From Pseudomonas sp. FP1742 (GTDB lineage: Bacteria > Pseudomonadota > Gammaproteobacteria > Pseudomonadales > Pseudomonadaceae), in the NCBI RefSeq assembly GCF_030687145.1, contig NZ_CP117460.1, positions 1,984,001 through 2,048,000 of the forward strand: 64,000 bases of DNA. Reading direction: 5' to 3'. A model generated the notes under the pieces. The model had not been told where the DNA came from, made no database searches, and saw only the letters and a program-made list of their open reading frames with translations. Positions 38,405-47,925 of the stretch are shown one piece after another (positions within the stretch are counted from its first letter, which is position 1; the number at the start of each line of letters is the position of its first letter). Both the position numbers and the translations under genes were made by a program.

Positions 38405-39594
38405 CAGGCTTTACGCCAATTCAGAATCACCAGCGTCAACACCCCCGCGACAATCCCCCAGAACGCCGAACCGATGGAAAACAGCGTCAGCCCCGATGCC
38501 GTCACCATAAAGGTAATCAGCGCCGCTTCCCGTTCCTGCACTTGCGCCATGGCGATGCTCAAGCCATTGATGATCGAGCCGAACAGCGCCAGCGCGGCAA
38601 TCGACAGCACCAGTTCTTTAGGCAACGCGGCAAACAACGCCGCCAACGTCGCGCCGAACACCCCGGCAATTCCGTAGAAAATCCCGCACCAGACAGCGGC
38701 CGTGTAGCGCTTGTTGCGGTCCTCATGGGCATGCGGCCCGGTGCAGATCGCTGCGCTGATGGCGGCCAGGTTGATCCCGTGGGAACCGAACGGTGCCAAC
38801 AGCAACGAGGCAATGCCGGTGGTGGTGATCAGCGGCGAGGCCGGTACGTTGTAGCCGTCGGCGCGCAAAACGGCGATGCCCGGCATGTTCTGCGAGGTCA
38901 TCGCCACCACGAACAGCGGGATGCCGATGCTGATGGTCGCGGCCAGGGAGAAGTGCGGTGTGGTCCAGACCGGGGTCGCGACTTCCAGGTGAAAGCCACT
39001 GAAATCCAGCAACCCCATGAACCCCGACAAGGCAGTGCCGATCAACAGCGCCGCGAGCACGGCATAGCGGGGCGACAGGCGCTTGACCAGCAGATACGTG
39101 AAGAACATCCCCAGGACCAGCGCGGTACGATGCTGGGCCGCGACGAAAATCTCGCTGCCGATCTTGAACAGAATCCCTGCCAGCAGCGCCGCCGCCAACG
39201 AGGCCGGAATCTTTTTCACCAGCCGTTCGAAACTGCCGGTCAGGCCGCACACGGTCACCAATACCGCGCAAGTCATGTAGGCACCGATGGCCTCGCCGTA
39301 GCTGACACCCCCCAGGCTGGTGATCAGTAACGCCGCGCCGGGGGTCGACCAGGCAATGGTGATGGGGGTGCGATAACGCAGGGACAGGCCGATCGAGCAC
39401 ACCGCCATGCCAATCGAGATTGCCCAGATCCACGACGAAATCTGCCCGCTGGTCAGGCCCGCCGTTTTCCCTGCCTGGAACATCAGCACCAGCGAGCTGG
39501 TGTAGCCGGTCATCATGGCGATGAACCCGGCGACGATGGCCGAGGGCGACGTGTCGGTCAGGGGGCGAAGCTGCGTGTGCGTGGCGTCGGTCAT
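38404..39594 (-). CDS. BenE-family permease
   Basis: The 396-residue membrane protein has about eleven or twelve hydrophobic helices. BenE-family signatures include ITIAWSTPGAALL near residue 77 and SQNMPGIAVLRADGYN near residue 235. BenE is a benzoate/proton symporter, but no benzoate catabolic gene is nearby. The neighbours are a GntR regulator and guanine/xanthine catabolic genes. BenE shares its fold with nucleobase permeases, so a purine or related substrate is possible. Divergent from the GntR gene across about 290 bases. Confidence 0.88.
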   Translation of the reverse strand: MTDATHTQLRPLTDTSPSAIVAGFIAMMTGYTSSLVLMFQAGKTAGLTSGQISSWIWAISIGMAVCSIGLSLRYRTPITIAWSTPGAALLITSLGGVSYGEAIGAYMTCAVLVTVCGLTGSFERLVKKIPASLAAALLAGILFKIGSEIFVAAQHRTALVLGMFFTYLLVKRLSPRYAVLAALLIGTALSGFMGLLDFSGFHLEVATPVWTTPHFSLAATISIGIPLFVVAMTSQNMPGIAVLRADGYNVPASPLITTTGIASLLLAPFGSHGINLAAISAAICTGPHAHEDRNKRYTAAVWCGIFYGIAGVFGATLAALFAALPKELVLSIAALALFGSIINGLSIAMAQVQEREAALITFMVTASGLTLFSIGSAFWGIVAGVLTLVILNWRKA

Positions 39595-39884
39595 GACAGC
39601 GGTGTTCCTTTTGTTCTGGTAAAGATGTCCGTAGCAACGCTGAACCCTGTGGGAGTGTGGCTCCTACAGGGGATTGTGTTTGGGCTGCGGATTCTGCGAT
39701 CAAGCCTAAACTGAAAAGTAACCGGTCGTTGCAATACAGCGAGGGCGACAAACAGCCGTACAGTCGTGTTGCCACCTTCCATTGTGTACAATCGCGATGT
39801 TTTTTACGCGATACTTGCCAGCGACCCACTGTGCCGTATTACAGTCACGGTCAATTCGCCGCAGTTCTCCCGACTCGAGTGCCC

Positions 39885-40649
39885 ATGAACGAACAGTTGC
39901 AACCCCTCAAGAAACAACCGCGAGCAGGCAAAGCCGGCCGCAGCGGTACCCAGGACGATATCGTCTACGCGCATATCTTCGAGGCCATCCTCGAACAGCG
40001 TCTGGCGCCCGGCACCAAGTTGAGCGAAGAAGCGCTGGGGGAAATTTTCGGGGTCAGCCGCACCATCATTCGCCGCGCGCTGTCGCGTCTGGCCCATGAA
40101 GGTGTGGTGTTGCTGCGACCGAATCGCGGCGCTGTCGTCGCCAGCCCGAGTGTCGAGGAGGCTCGTCAGGTGTTCATGGCGCGGCGTCTGGTGGAGCGGG
40201 CGATCACTGAACTGGCGGTGCAGCACGCCACTGCCGAGCAGATTGCCGACTTGCGGCAGATGGTCAACGACGAGCGCGACAGCTTCTCCCGTGGCGATCG
40301 CGGTGCCGGTATTCGTCTGTCGGGCGAGTTCCACCTGAAACTGGCCGAAGCGGCGAAAAACGCGCCTTTGATCAGCTTCCAGCGCAGCCTGGTGTCCCAG
40401 ACGTCGCTGATCATCGCCCAGTACGAGAGCGGCAACCGTTCGCACTGTTCCTACGATGAACACACCCAACTGATCGACGCCATCGAAGCACGGGACGCGA
40501 CGCTGGCAGTGGATTTGATGATGCACCACATGGACCACATCGATAGCAAACTCAACCTCGACGAAGAAAGTGCGTCGGATGATTTGCATGCGGTGTTCTC
40601 GCATCTGTTGCAGACCAAGAAGCCTGGGCGGCCTGTCGCCAAGCTTTAA
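39885..40649 (+). CDS. GntR-family transcriptional regulator (FCD type)
   Basis: The 254-residue regulator has an N-terminal winged helix (about residues 27-95; EALGEIFGVSRTIIRRALSRLAHEGVVLLRPNRGAVV) and an all-helical FCD ligand domain (about 105-235) with candidate metal/ligand histidines (GEFHLKLAEAA, HTQLIDAIEARD, MMHHMDHID). A basic tail ends it. ATG 39885 starts MNEQLQPLKKQPRAG; an upstream frame from 39657 runs through noncoding sequence. It lies between the divergent permease gene and the convergent guaD, so likely targets are these genes. Confidence 0.88.
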   Translation: MNEQLQPLKKQPRAGKAGRSGTQDDIVYAHIFEAILEQRLAPGTKLSEEALGEIFGVSRTIIRRALSRLAHEGVVLLRPNRGAVVASPSVEEARQVFMARRLVERAITELAVQHATAEQIADLRQMVNDERDSFSRGDRGAGIRLSGEFHLKLAEAAKNAPLISFQRSLVSQTSLIIAQYESGNRSHCSYDEHTQLIDAIEARDATLAVDLMMHHMDHIDSKLNLDEESASDDLHAVFSHLLQTKKPGRPVAKL

Positions 40650-40669
40650 GTCAGACCGAGTCGCGCCCT

Positions 40670-40759
40670 TCGCGAGCAAGCCCGCTCCCACAGAGATCTG
40701 TGGTGTTCACAAGGTTTGCATCCCGCACCGAACCCTGTGGGAGCGGGCTTGCCCGCGAA
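40670..40759. repeat. REP pair (inverted)
   Basis: TTCGCGAGCAAGCCCGCTCCCAC and an inverse half-unit in which one base differs (CTTGCCCGCGAA) are separated by about 45 bases, after the GntR gene. It is followed by the 40776-40815 terminator. Confidence 0.88.
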
Positions 40760-40775
40760 GGCGATATGACAGGCA

Positions 40776-40815
40776 ATAAAAATCCCCCGGGCTATAAGCG
40801 ACGGGGGATTTTTTA
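40776..40815. terminator. guaD terminator (bidirectional)
   Basis: AAAAATCCCCCG pairs with CGGGGGATTTTT around a 16-base loop, with A- and T-runs at both ends. It serves the convergent GntR and guaD transcripts. Confidence 0.85.
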
Positions 40816-40828
40816 TGCCTGAAAGACT

Positions 40829-42133
40829 TTAGCGCTGATGCACCAGACTCCCCGCCGCATATGTCTGCAACACCGTCCGGTCATCCCCCAGCGTCATCAA
40901 CACAAACAACGTCTCGGCAATGTTGTTCGCCTGCTTCAAGCGATAGCTCAGCAGGGGCGTGGCGTTGTAGTCCAGCACCAGGAAGTCCGCGTCGGTGCCC
41001 GGTTGCAGGGTGCCGATCTTGTCTTCCAGGCGTAGCGCCCGGGCGCCGCCGAGGGTGGCCAGGTACAGCGACTTGAACGGGCTCAACCGTGCGCCTTGCA
41101 GTTGCATGACCTTGTAGGCTTCGTTCAGGGTTTGCAGCAGCGAGAAACTGGTGCCGCCACCAACGTCGGTCCCGAGGCCGACATTGAGTTTGTGCTTCTC
41201 GGCCATCGGCAGATTAAACAGGCCGCTGCCGAGGAAGAAGTTCGAGGTCGGGCAGAAGGCGATGGCCGAACCGGTTTCCGCCAGGCGCGCGCATTCGTCG
41301 TCGCACAGGTGCACGCCATGGGCGAACACCGAGCGCTCGCCGAGCAGTTGGTAGTGATCGTAGACGTCCAGGTAGCCCTTGCGCTCCGGGAACAGTTCCT
41401 TGACCCACTCGACTTCCTTGAGGTTTTCGCTGATGTGGGTCTGCATGTACAGATCCGGGTATTCGCTGAGCAACTGCCCCGCCAGTGCAAGCTGTTCCGG
41501 GGTGCTGGTCGGGGCGAAGCGCGGGGTGACGGCGTAATGCAAGCGGCCCTTGCCGTGCCAGCGTTCGATCAGCGCCTTGCTTTCGACATAGCTCGATTCG
41601 GCGGTGTCGGTCAGGTAGTCCGGCGCATTGCGGTCCATCATCACCTTGCCGGCGATCATCCGCAGATCCAGCTGTTCGGCGGCCTCGAAAAACGAATTCA
41701 CCGATTGCGGATGCACGCTACCGAAGACCAGCGCAGTGGTGGTGCCGTTGCGCAGCAGTTCCTTGATGAAAATATCCGCCACTTGGTCAGCATGGGCCTT
41801 GTCGGCGAACTGTCTTTCGCACGGAAAGGTGTAGGTGTTCAGCCAGTCCAGCAGTTGCTCGCCGTAGGCGCCGACCATGCCGGTTTGCGGCAGGTGAATG
41901 TGGGTGTCGATGAAGCCGGGAGTGATCAGTGCGTCCTGATAATGGGTGATTTCGATGTCGGCCGGCAGGGTCGGCAGCAATTCGCTGGCGTGGCCGATGG
42001 CGTTGATCTGGCCGTTCTCGACCACCAGCAGGCCGTCTTCGAAATATTCGTAAGAGGCTTCGATGCCCACTTCGGCAGGGTCGGCGATGCTGTGCAGAAT
42101 GGCGGCGCGGTAGGCTTTGCGAGTCATTGGCAT
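40829..42133 (-). CDS. guaD: Guanine deaminase
   Basis: The 434-residue amidohydrolase converts guanine to xanthine. The metal site is visible in FIDTHIHLPQTG (HxH, about residue 80), with further ligands in MQTHISEN and FAHGVHLCDDE and the catalytic Asp in LGTDVGGGTSF. The start at 42133 (MPMTRKAYRAAI) yields the usual length; the ATG six bases on is possible. It is last in the minus-strand run xdhA-xdhB-xdhC-guaD and feeds xanthine to the dehydrogenase encoded upstream. Confidence 0.95.
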   Translation of the reverse strand: MPMTRKAYRAAILHSIADPAEVGIEASYEYFEDGLLVVENGQINAIGHASELLPTLPADIEITHYQDALITPGFIDTHIHLPQTGMVGAYGEQLLDWLNTYTFPCERQFADKAHADQVADIFIKELLRNGTTTALVFGSVHPQSVNSFFEAAEQLDLRMIAGKVMMDRNAPDYLTDTAESSYVESKALIERWHGKGRLHYAVTPRFAPTSTPEQLALAGQLLSEYPDLYMQTHISENLKEVEWVKELFPERKGYLDVYDHYQLLGERSVFAHGVHLCDDECARLAETGSAIAFCPTSNFFLGSGLFNLPMAEKHKLNVGLGTDVGGGTSFSLLQTLNEAYKVMQLQGARLSPFKSLYLATLGGARALRLEDKIGTLQPGTDADFLVLDYNATPLLSYRLKQANNIAETLFVLMTLGDDRTVLQTYAAGSLVHQR

Positions 42134-42189
42134 GGGGTTCTCAATTAGTTCGAAGCTTTTCAATTCGAGGCTTTTCAGTTCGAAGCTCT

Positions 42190-43035
42190 TCAGTTAGAAG
42201 CTTGGCTGCGGCGTGAAGCAGGCAGCAGTTTGGCGATCGATGATCCGGCGCTGGCGGTGTGCAGGCCGAAATTCGCGTTATAGGTGGCGATGATTTCGCC
42301 GGCGATGGAGATGGCAATTTCTACAGGCAACTTGCCTTTGACTTCGCCCAGCCCCATCGGGCAGCGCATGCGTTGCAGCACGGCGCTGTCGAAACCACGA
42401 TCACGCAGGCGGTGTTCGAACTTCACCCGTTTGGTCTTCGAACCGATCAGGCCGAAGTAGGCGAAGTCGTTGCGTTTGAGAATCGCGGCGGTGAGTTCAA
42501 GGTCGAGCTGGTGGTTGTGGGTCATGACGATGCAATAGCTGCCGGCGGGCAGGTCATCGACTTCATCCAGCGGCTCTTCGGTGACGATTTTGCGCACGCC
42601 GTGTGGGATCTGCTCGGGGAATTCGGCTTCCCGCGAATCGATCCAGCGCACCCGGCAGGGCAGGCTGGCGAGCAGCGGCACCAGCGCCCGACCGACGTGG
42701 CCGGCGCCGAACACCGCAATCTGCGCCTGGACCTGACCCATCGGTTCGAACAGCAACACGGTCACGCCACCGCAACACTGACCCAGGCTGGCGCCGAGGC
42801 TGAAGCGCTCCAGATGAGTGTCCTGCCGGCCGCTGGCAAGCATCTCGCGGCCGATCTGCATGGCCTTGTATTCCAGATGCCCGCCACCGATGGTGTCGAA
42901 CGTTTGCGTGGCGCTGATGACCATCTTCGAGCCGGCATTGCGCGGCGTCGAGCCGAGCTCTTCGATGATGGTCACCAACACACAGGGTTCACCCCGGGTT
43001 TGCAGGTCGGCGAGGGCGTCGATCCAGTTGTACAT
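42190..43035 (-). CDS. xdhC: Xanthine dehydrogenase accessory protein XdhC
   Basis: The 281-residue protein inserts the sulfurated molybdenum cofactor into xanthine dehydrogenase. It has the N-terminal XdhC/CoxI segment (VLVTIIEELGSTPRNAGSKMVIS and GGGHLEYKAMQIG) and the C-terminal Rossmann-like domain (IAVFGAGHVGRALVPLL, about residue 110; FAYFGLIGSKTKRVKFEHRL). It lies between xdhB and guaD, with a REP pair in the 115-base gap to xdhB. Confidence 0.95.
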   Translation of the reverse strand: MYNWIDALADLQTRGEPCVLVTIIEELGSTPRNAGSKMVISATQTFDTIGGGHLEYKAMQIGREMLASGRQDTHLERFSLGASLGQCCGGVTVLLFEPMGQVQAQIAVFGAGHVGRALVPLLASLPCRVRWIDSREAEFPEQIPHGVRKIVTEEPLDEVDDLPAGSYCIVMTHNHQLDLELTAAILKRNDFAYFGLIGSKTKRVKFEHRLRDRGFDSAVLQRMRCPMGLGEVKGKLPVEIAISIAGEIIATYNANFGLHTASAGSSIAKLLPASRRSQASN

Positions 43036-43072
43036 GGTTCACCTCAACATCTCTGTTGTCTGTTCGGCCGTC

Positions 43073-43136
43073 TTCGCGAGCAAGCCCGCTCCCACTTTGG
43101 AATGCATTTCAATGTGGGAGCGGGCTTGCTCGCGAA
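43073..43136. repeat. REP pair (inverted)
   Basis: The closest-spaced REP pair here: the two half-units are separated by about 18 bases, within the xdhB-xdhC gap and so probably inside the polycistronic message. It may set different stabilities for the two parts. Confidence 0.92.
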
Positions 43137-43150
43137 GGCCGCGCCTCGGT

Positions 43151-45550
43151 CTAGAGCGAAGCCAACTCTGGCTCAGTTTCGACGGCCTTCACCGCCTTCA
43201 ACCGCCGCATCTGCTCACAGCCCCACAACACCCGCTCCGGCGTCGCCGGCGCGTCGATTTTCGGTTGATGCCGGTAGTCGCCCAGGCTCGCCACGGCGTC
43301 CTTGATCGCGCACCACACGGCGATGCCGAGCATGAACGGTGGCTCACCCACGGCCTTGGAATGGAACACCGTGTCTTCCGGGTTCTTGCGGTTTTCCACC
43401 AGCTTCACCCGCAGGTCCAACGGCATGTCTGCCACGGCCGGGATCTTGTAGCTGGCCGGGCCGTTGGTCATCAGTTTGCCTTTGTCGTTCCACACCAGTT
43501 CTTCCATGGTCAGCCAGCCCATGCCCTGGATGAAGCCGCCCTCGACCTGGCCGATGTCGATGGCCGGGTTCAGCGAGGCGCCGACGTCGTGGAGGATATC
43601 GGTGCGCAGCATCTTGTACTCGCCGGTCAGGGTGTCGACGATCACCTCGGCGCAGGCCGCGCCAAAGGCGTAGTAGTAGAACGGCCGACCGCGAGCCTGA
43701 CTGCGGTCGTAGTAAATTTTCGGGGTCTTGTAGAAACCGGTACTCGACAGCGATACCTGGGCGAAATACGCCTGCTGGATCAGCGCTTCGAACGTCAGGA
43801 TGTGATCGCGAACCCGCACATGCCCGTTGTGGAATTCCACGTCTTCTTCGCTGACCTTGTATTGCCGCGCGGCAAATTCCACCAGGCGTTTCTTGATGAT
43901 TTCCGCGGCATTCTGTGCGGCTTTACCGTTGAGGTCGGCGCCGCTGGAAGCGGCGGTCGGCGAGGTGTTCGGCACTTTGTCGGTGTTGGTCGCGGTGATC
44001 TGAACCCGGTCCATTTCCACCTGGAATACTTCAGCCACCACTTGTGCAACCTTGGTGTTGAGGCCCTGGCCCATCTCGGTGCCGCCGTGGTTCAGGTGGA
44101 TGCTGCCGTCGGTGTAGACGTGGATCAGCGCACCGGCCTGATTGAGGAAACTGGCGGTGAAGGAAATGCCGAATTTGACCGGGGTCAGTGCCAGGCCTTT
44201 TTTCAGGATCGGGCTGTTGGCGTTGTAGCGACGGATCGCTTCGCGGCGCTCGGCGTACTGGCTGCTTTCTTCCAGTTCGGCGGTCATTTCCTCGAGCATG
44301 TTGTGCTCGACGGTCTGGTAGTAATGGGTGACGTTGCGTTCGGTCTTGCCATAGTAATTGGCCTTGCGCACCGCCAGGGGATCGAGGCCCAAATGCCGGG
44401 CAATCGCGTCCATCACTTCTTCGATGGCGACCATGCCTTGCGGGCCGCCGAAGCCACGGTAAGCGGTGTTCGACGCGGTGTTGGTCTTGCAGCGGTGACC
44501 GTTGATGGTCGCATCGCCCAGGTAATAAGAGTTGTCGGCATGGAACATCGCACGGTCGACAATCGACGCCGACAGGTCCGGCGAGCAACCGCAGTTACCA
44601 GCCAGTTCCAGAGCAATGCCGTGCAGGCGACCGGTGCTGTCGAAGCCCACGTCGTATTCAATGTAGAACGGGTGACGCTTGCCGGTCATCAGCATGTCTT
44701 CGACCCGTGGCAGGCGCATTTTGGTGGGTTGACCGGTCAGGTGCGCGATCACCGCGCACAGGCACGCCGGGCTGGCCGCCTGGGTTTCCTTGCCGCCGAA
44801 ACCACCGCCCATGCGGCGCATGTCGACGACGATCTTGTTCATCGACACGTCCAGCACTTCCGCCACCAGTTTCTGCACTTCGGTGGGGTTCTGGGTCGAG
44901 CAGTAAACAATCATCCCGCCGTCTTCAGTTGGCATCACCGAAGAGATCTGGGTTTCCAGATAAAAGTGTTCCTGGCCGCCGATGTGCAGCGTGCCCTGGA
45001 TGCGATGCTCGGCAGTGGCCAAGGCATTGGCCGAATCGCCACGCTGGTGGGTATGGCTGTCGAGCACGAAATGGCGTTTGCGCAGGGCTTCGACCACGTC
45101 CAGAACCGGTTCGAGGTCTTCGTATTCGATGATCGCCGCCATCGCGGCTTTGCGCGCGGTTTCCAGGTCTTTCGCCGCGACAGCGAGCACCGGTTGACCA
45201 ACGAACTGCACGTCATCGATGGCCAGCAGCGGATCCCCCGGCAACAGCGGGCCGATGTCTTTGAGGCCCGGCACGTCTTCGTGGGTGATGGCGATGCGCA
45301 CGCCTTCAAAGGCGTAGCAGGGCTTGGTATCGATGCTGATGATTTTCGCGTGGGCGCGGTCCGACAGCCGTGCGTAAACGTGCAGCTGATTGGGGAATTC
45401 CAGCCGATCGTCGATGTACTGCGCTTCTCCGGACACATGCTTGGCGGCGCTGTCGTGCTTGACGCTGCGGCCGACGCCGGTGGTCAGGTCCTTGGCGAAC
45501 AATTCAGCCAGTTCGGCTTGGGTCTTCTCTACGGCGTGATGATTAGACAT
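43151..45550 (-). CDS. xdhB: Xanthine dehydrogenase, molybdopterin subunit
   Basis: The 799-residue large subunit oxidises xanthine to urate. It has the aldehyde oxidase/xanthine dehydrogenase hammerhead domain (about residues 30-140) and Moco-binding regions: GGFGGKETQA (about 252), AYRGFGGPQG, NHGGTEMGQGLNTK and the catalytic-glutamate region GEPPFMLGIAVW near residue 752. It overlaps the end of xdhA by eight bases, so it is translationally coupled. Together with XdhA it forms the bacterial two-subunit enzyme. Confidence 0.96.
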   Translation of the reverse strand: MSNHHAVEKTQAELAELFAKDLTTGVGRSVKHDSAAKHVSGEAQYIDDRLEFPNQLHVYARLSDRAHAKIISIDTKPCYAFEGVRIAITHEDVPGLKDIGPLLPGDPLLAIDDVQFVGQPVLAVAAKDLETARKAAMAAIIEYEDLEPVLDVVEALRKRHFVLDSHTHQRGDSANALATAEHRIQGTLHIGGQEHFYLETQISSVMPTEDGGMIVYCSTQNPTEVQKLVAEVLDVSMNKIVVDMRRMGGGFGGKETQAASPACLCAVIAHLTGQPTKMRLPRVEDMLMTGKRHPFYIEYDVGFDSTGRLHGIALELAGNCGCSPDLSASIVDRAMFHADNSYYLGDATINGHRCKTNTASNTAYRGFGGPQGMVAIEEVMDAIARHLGLDPLAVRKANYYGKTERNVTHYYQTVEHNMLEEMTAELEESSQYAERREAIRRYNANSPILKKGLALTPVKFGISFTASFLNQAGALIHVYTDGSIHLNHGGTEMGQGLNTKVAQVVAEVFQVEMDRVQITATNTDKVPNTSPTAASSGADLNGKAAQNAAEIIKKRLVEFAARQYKVSEEDVEFHNGHVRVRDHILTFEALIQQAYFAQVSLSSTGFYKTPKIYYDRSQARGRPFYYYAFGAACAEVIVDTLTGEYKMLRTDILHDVGASLNPAIDIGQVEGGFIQGMGWLTMEELVWNDKGKLMTNGPASYKIPAVADMPLDLRVKLVENRKNPEDTVFHSKAVGEPPFMLGIAVWCAIKDAVASLGDYRHQPKIDAPATPERVLWGCEQMRRLKAVKAVETEPELASL

Positions 45551-46997
45551 AAGCGGTCACCCGAGTCTCGATGTGCGGTGTTTGCAGTTCGATGAAGTAT
45601 TTGCGCAGCAGGTTCTGCGCGCTGAGCAGGCGGTATTCCTTGCTGGCGCGGAAGTCCGAGAGCGGTGTGAAATCTTCGGCCAGTGCGGCGCAGGCGCGTT
45701 CAATGGTGGCGTTGTTGAACGGTGCGCCAACCAGCGCGGCTTCGCAGTTCTTCGCGCGTTTCGGGATCGCCGCCATGCCGCCGAAAGCAACGCGGGCATC
45801 GGCGACTACGCCATTGTCGATGCGCAGGTTGAAGGCTGCGCAGACTGCGGAAATGTCGTCGTCCAGACGCTTCGACACCTTGTAGGCACGGAACAGTTGT
45901 TCAGCGCTGGCGCGGGGCACGATGATCTTCTCGATGAACTCGCTTTCCTGACGCGCGGTGACCCGGTAATCGATGAAGTAATCTTCCAGGGCCAGGGTGC
46001 GGCGAGTCTGGCCTTTGCACAGCACGATCTGCGCGCCGAGGGCGATCAGCAGCGGTGGCGAGTCGCCGATCGGCGAGGCGTTGCCGATGTTGCCGCCCAG
46101 GGTGCCCTGGTTGCGAATCTGCAGGGAGGCGAAGCGCTGCAGCAATTCGCCGAAGTCCGGGTACTCGGCCTTCAAAGCGTCGTAACAGTCGGAGAGGGCG
46201 GTGGCGGCGCCGATTTCCAGGCGATCGTCGAAGCGTTCGATGCGCTTCATTTCGGCGACGTTGCCGACATAGATCATCACCGGTAAGGTGCGGTGGAACT
46301 GGGTGACTTCCAGCGCCAGGTCGGTACCGCCGGCCAGCAGGCGGGCCTGTGGATAAGCGTCGTAGAGATCGGCCAGATCGGCCACGGTCAACGGCACCAG
46401 GCAGCGTTTGTCGCCACTGTTGAGTTCACCGATGTCGGTGGGGGCGATGGCTTTCAGGCGAGCGATGGTTTGCGTTTCGCGAGCATCGAACTGATCCGGT
46501 TGCTTGTCGCAGCAGGATTGCTCGGCGGCGGCCAGGATCGGCCGATAACCGGTGCAGCGGCAGAGGTTGCCGGCCAGGGCTTCGTGGGCCTTGTGGGAGT
46601 CCGGTTGATCGCTGTTCTTTTGCAGGGCGAACAGCGACATGACAAAGCCCGGTGTGCAGAAGCCGCATTGCGAGCCGTGGCACTCGACCATGGCTTTTTG
46701 CACGCTGTGCAGTTGGCCTTGGTGCTTGAGGTCTTCGACGCTGATCAGTTGCTTGCCGTGCAGCGACGAAACAAAGGTCAGGCACGAGTTGAGGCTGCGA
46801 TAGCGAATGTGTTCGCGGCCGCTTTCGTCTGTTTGCAGTTCGCCGACCACCACAGTGCACGCGCCACAGTCACCGCTGGCGCAGCCTTCTTTGGTGCCGG
46901 GTTTGCCCACATGTTCGCGCAGGTAATTGAGCACGGTCAGGTTCGGGTCCAGGGCGTGCTCGCTACGGAGTTCCTGGTTTAATAAAAACTGGATCAC
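45543..46997 (-). CDS. xdhA: Xanthine dehydrogenase, Fe-S/FAD subunit
   Basis: The small subunit (484 residues from GTG 46997) carries a plant-type [2Fe-2S] domain (CASGDCGACTVVVGE), a second all-helical [2Fe-2S] domain (CGFCTPGFVMSL, LCRCTGYRPI) and an FAD-binding domain (ARLLAGGTDLALEV near residue 225; GGNIGNASPIGD). The GTG is preferred because GAGG lies six bases upstream and the product begins MIQFLLNQELRSE, the family's usual start. An ATG at 47036 would add 13 residues without a good ribosome site. First gene of the xdh-guaD run. Confidence 0.93.
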   Translation of the reverse strand: MIQFLLNQELRSEHALDPNLTVLNYLREHVGKPGTKEGCASGDCGACTVVVGELQTDESGREHIRYRSLNSCLTFVSSLHGKQLISVEDLKHQGQLHSVQKAMVECHGSQCGFCTPGFVMSLFALQKNSDQPDSHKAHEALAGNLCRCTGYRPILAAAEQSCCDKQPDQFDARETQTIARLKAIAPTDIGELNSGDKRCLVPLTVADLADLYDAYPQARLLAGGTDLALEVTQFHRTLPVMIYVGNVAEMKRIERFDDRLEIGAATALSDCYDALKAEYPDFGELLQRFASLQIRNQGTLGGNIGNASPIGDSPPLLIALGAQIVLCKGQTRRTLALEDYFIDYRVTARQESEFIEKIIVPRASAEQLFRAYKVSKRLDDDISAVCAAFNLRIDNGVVADARVAFGGMAAIPKRAKNCEAALVGAPFNNATIERACAALAEDFTPLSDFRASKEYRLLSAQNLLRKYFIELQTPHIETRVTAYV

Positions 46998-47263
46998 GGA
47001 AGGCCTCGCAAACTCATTATTGTTGTTAACCGACATGAGCCGAATTTATCAGGTCTGACTTTTCGGTCAATGGTTTTCTGACTTAAAGGTCAGGAAATGG
47101 CATTTTGTCGATCAACGACTCCTTTGTTCATTATTGACCCTCACGGGATAGCCTGCTTTTTGCTTGAATCGTGCCAAAAACCGCTGGGTGGGCACTCCGC
47201 CATGACCCATCAATTGCGCTACACTGCGCCGCTTGTGCAGATCGAAGAGTTTGAAGGACAACC

Positions 47264-47923
47264 ATGACGTTCAAGGCGCCGGACAGCCTCGCCGAGCAAA
47301 TCGCTCACCACCTCGCCGAACGTATCATTCGCGGCGAAATGAAGCCGGGGGAGCGCATCCAGGAACAGAAGGTCACGCTGGCCCTCAATGTCAGCCGCGG
47401 TTCGGTCCGTGAGGCCTTGTTGATCCTCGAGCGTCGCCACTTGATCGCGATTTTGCCGCGACGTGGCGCCCACGTGACCGAACTGACGGCGCACAAGGTA
47501 AAGAGCCTGTGCGCGCTGATGAGCGAGTTGTACATCTTGCTCGGCAATGCCGTGGCCAGCGGCTGGCAGGTCCAGGCCGACATGGCGCCGTTCCTGCAGA
47601 TCCAGCAGCGCCTGACCGCCAGCTACGAACGCCAGGACATCCGTACGTTCGTCGACGACAGCTTCAGCGTGATGCGCGCTGCGTATCCGTTCGCCAACAA
47701 CCCGTACTTGCAGGAAACCGTCGAGAATCTGCAGCCGGCCATGAGCCGCGCGTATTTCCTCGCGCTGGACCAGCGCAAGGCCTCGATGAGCGAGTTCCTG
47801 GAACTGTTCGAACGCCTGCTGGCCGCCGTGCTGGCCCGTGATTTTGCGCAGATCCGCGTGGTGCTGACAGCGTATGCCCAGCGCAGTTGTGATCTGGTGG
47901 TTTCTGCGTTGACGGTCGCTTAA
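47264..47923 (+). CDS. GntR-family transcriptional regulator
   Basis: The 219-residue regulator has a winged helix (about residues 8-72; ALNVSRGSVREALLILERRHLIAILPRRGAHV) and a short FCD-like helical domain. It is divergent from xdhA across about 266 bases, so control of purine catabolism is plausible. Its stop lies two bases before the smc GTG, giving likely co-transcription with smc. ATG 47264 follows GAAGGACAACC, a good ribosome site. Confidence 0.88.
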   Translation: MTFKAPDSLAEQIAHHLAERIIRGEMKPGERIQEQKVTLALNVSRGSVREALLILERRHLIAILPRRGAHVTELTAHKVKSLCALMSELYILLGNAVASGWQVQADMAPFLQIQQRLTASYERQDIRTFVDDSFSVMRAAYPFANNPYLQETVENLQPAMSRAYFLALDQRKASMSEFLELFERLLAAVLARDFAQIRVVLTAYAQRSCDLVVSALTVA

Positions 47924-47925
47924 GC

